Below are positions 63,501-64,000 of a stretch of 64,000 nucleotides of DNA, piece after piece (the stretch's first letter is position 1; every line of letters starts with the position of its first letter). The notes beneath the pieces were generated by a model. That model searched no databases, was not told the DNA's origin, and saw nothing but the letters and a program-made list of their open reading frames with translations. Both the position numbers and the translations under genes were made by a program. The stretch covers positions 1 through 64,000 of the forward strand of contig NZ_PPXG01000012.1 of NCBI RefSeq assembly GCF_002909485.1. Direction: 5' to 3'. The stretch is from Stutzerimonas stutzeri. GTDB taxonomy: Bacteria; Pseudomonadota; Gammaproteobacteria; Pseudomonadales; Pseudomonadaceae.

Positions 63501-63694
63501 CGCCGGAGATAGGGTTCGGTATCAGCGCTATCGGCCGCACGGCAGGGCGAATCGATGCGCAATTCCCGTAACACCGACGCAAGCAACACGATCAAACCAT
63601 AGTCCCGAATGCTGGCCATTTGCCCAGGTTCTCCGCGCTTTTCCGATCAATCATCCGTTTGAAAAAGCCACTTGCCGTATACGGAAACTGGTTG

Positions 63695-63711
63695 TTATCG
63701 TTTACGTAAAG
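63695..63711. promoter_or_regulatory. LiuR operator of the ABC transporter genes
   Basis: TTATCGTTTACGTAAAG matches TTTACGTTAACGTAAAG at 14 of 17 positions and lies 57 bp upstream of the ABC gene start. It brings a transporter into the probable LiuR regulon. Confidence 0.65.
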
Positions 63712-63768
63712 GTCATGCAGTGACCTGCGCCATAACCAACAAAAACAATCAAGGTTAGAGGGCACCCA

Positions 63769-64000
63769 ATGGAACCAGAGTTCGTGCTGGAAACGCGCGG
63801 CCTGACCAAGGAATTCCGCGGCTTCACCGCAGTGGATTCCGTCGATCTGAAGGTCCGTCAGGGTCACATCCATGCGCTTATCGGCCCCAACGGCGCCGGC
63901 AAGACCACCGTATTCAATCTTCTCACCAAATTCCTTACGCCCACTCGCGGCGAGATCCTCTATCGCGGCAAGAACATCACCTCGATGAAGGCCAACGAGA
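63769..64000 (+). CDS. LivG-like ABC transporter ATPase, partial
   Basis: The first 77 codons of a branched-chain amino acid-type ABC ATPase. Walker A is GPNGAGKTT in HIHALIGPNGAGKTTVFNLLT, followed by FLTPTRGEILYRGKNI, which is typical of LivG. The gene is cut by the right edge. A LiuR-type operator upstream suggests uptake of leucine, isovalerate or a related amide. Confidence 0.85.
   Translation, partial: MEPEFVLETRGLTKEFRGFTAVDSVDLKVRQGHIHALIGPNGAGKTTVFNLLTKFLTPTRGEILYRGKNITSMKANE

Larger units (their letters stand above)
63264..63768. other. gene-free stretch before the ABC transporter gene
   Basis: It holds no credible gene. It includes a degenerate GC-rich repeat (63437-63500), a LiuR operator (63695-63711) and an A/C-rich leader (63734-63753). 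The two overlapping open frames around 63311-63619 are on opposite strands and look fortuitous. Confidence 0.6.

Noticed and set aside
63311..63619. Two overlapping open frames on opposite strands
   Set aside because: No ribosome-binding sites, unusual composition, and the region contains a degenerate extragenic repeat.

Overview
The window looks like a chromosomal segment of a high-GC gamma-proteobacterium of the Pseudomonas stutzeri group (Stutzerimonas). This is inferred from the 5S rRNA end, the mksFEB condensin operon and the pqi/MCE operon beside an rrn terminus, the holD-rimI pair, the liu (leucine/isovalerate) operon with LiuR-type operators, OprD porins, and interspersed palindromic GTAGGGTGGA-type repeats. 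No database search was possible; names rest on motifs, length and synteny.

Layout. 1-130: 3' end of a 5S rRNA gene and its terminator. 288-3856: two half-size PqiA-like membrane proteins and a six-repeat MCE protein (lipid transport). 3960-9053 (minus): mksF-mksE-mksB condensin. 9371-11736: nspC and carboxynorspermidine dehydrogenase (polyamine synthesis). 12119-14926: leuA, holD (DNA polymerase III psi), rimI, followed by a tandem duplication that copied the rimI 3' end. 15342-19895: an acidic disordered protein, otsB-otsA (trehalose), a beta-carbonic anhydrase and a DMT transporter. 20110-20186: tRNA-Met(CAT).

20141-36282: a 16.1-kb Pf1/Pf4-like filamentous prophage integrated in the 3' part of tRNA-Met, bounded by identical 103-bp att repeats. 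Its backbone (int, rep, zot, pVI-like, pIII-like CoaA, CoaB, ssDNA-binding-like protein, excisionase-like regulator, repressor-like protein) follows the Pf4 gene order and includes three tiny ORFs. Next to the immunity region it carries an AT-richer cargo block, all on the minus strand: a C5-cytosine methyltransferase, a Vsr endonuclease, a 990-aa protein with a GHKL/MORC-like ATPase at the N-terminus and a histidine-kinase-like ATPase at the C-terminus, and a 571-aa protein with a receiver-like domain. This is the best candidate in the window for an uncharacterised, probably anti-phage, signalling/restriction system. Just past attR lie a FitAB/VapBC toxin-antitoxin pair and a frameshifted fragment of a second, closely related integrase, which suggests a decayed tandem element.

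37483-46876: two small membrane proteins, then a catabolic cluster: OprD porin, tannase/feruloyl-esterase-like hydrolase, DoxX protein, a sigma-54 activator and a TRAP transporter. The porin and esterase promoters carry sigma-54 -24/-12 elements and five upstream GTCC-N8-GGAC palindromes. 47474-57916: liuR, acetyl-CoA acetyltransferase, CoA-transferase B and A, liuE, liuD, liuC, liuB, liuA (minus), a complete route from isovaleryl-CoA to acetyl-CoA. 58233-63263: uvsE, an acyl-CoA synthetase, an AhpD-like protein and a second OprD porin. 63769-end: start of a LivG-like ABC ATPase. LiuR-type operators precede liuA, the acyl-CoA synthetase and the ABC gene, so these form a probable regulon. Most of the catabolic mRNAs start with AAC-rich leaders that resemble Crc/Hfq targets.
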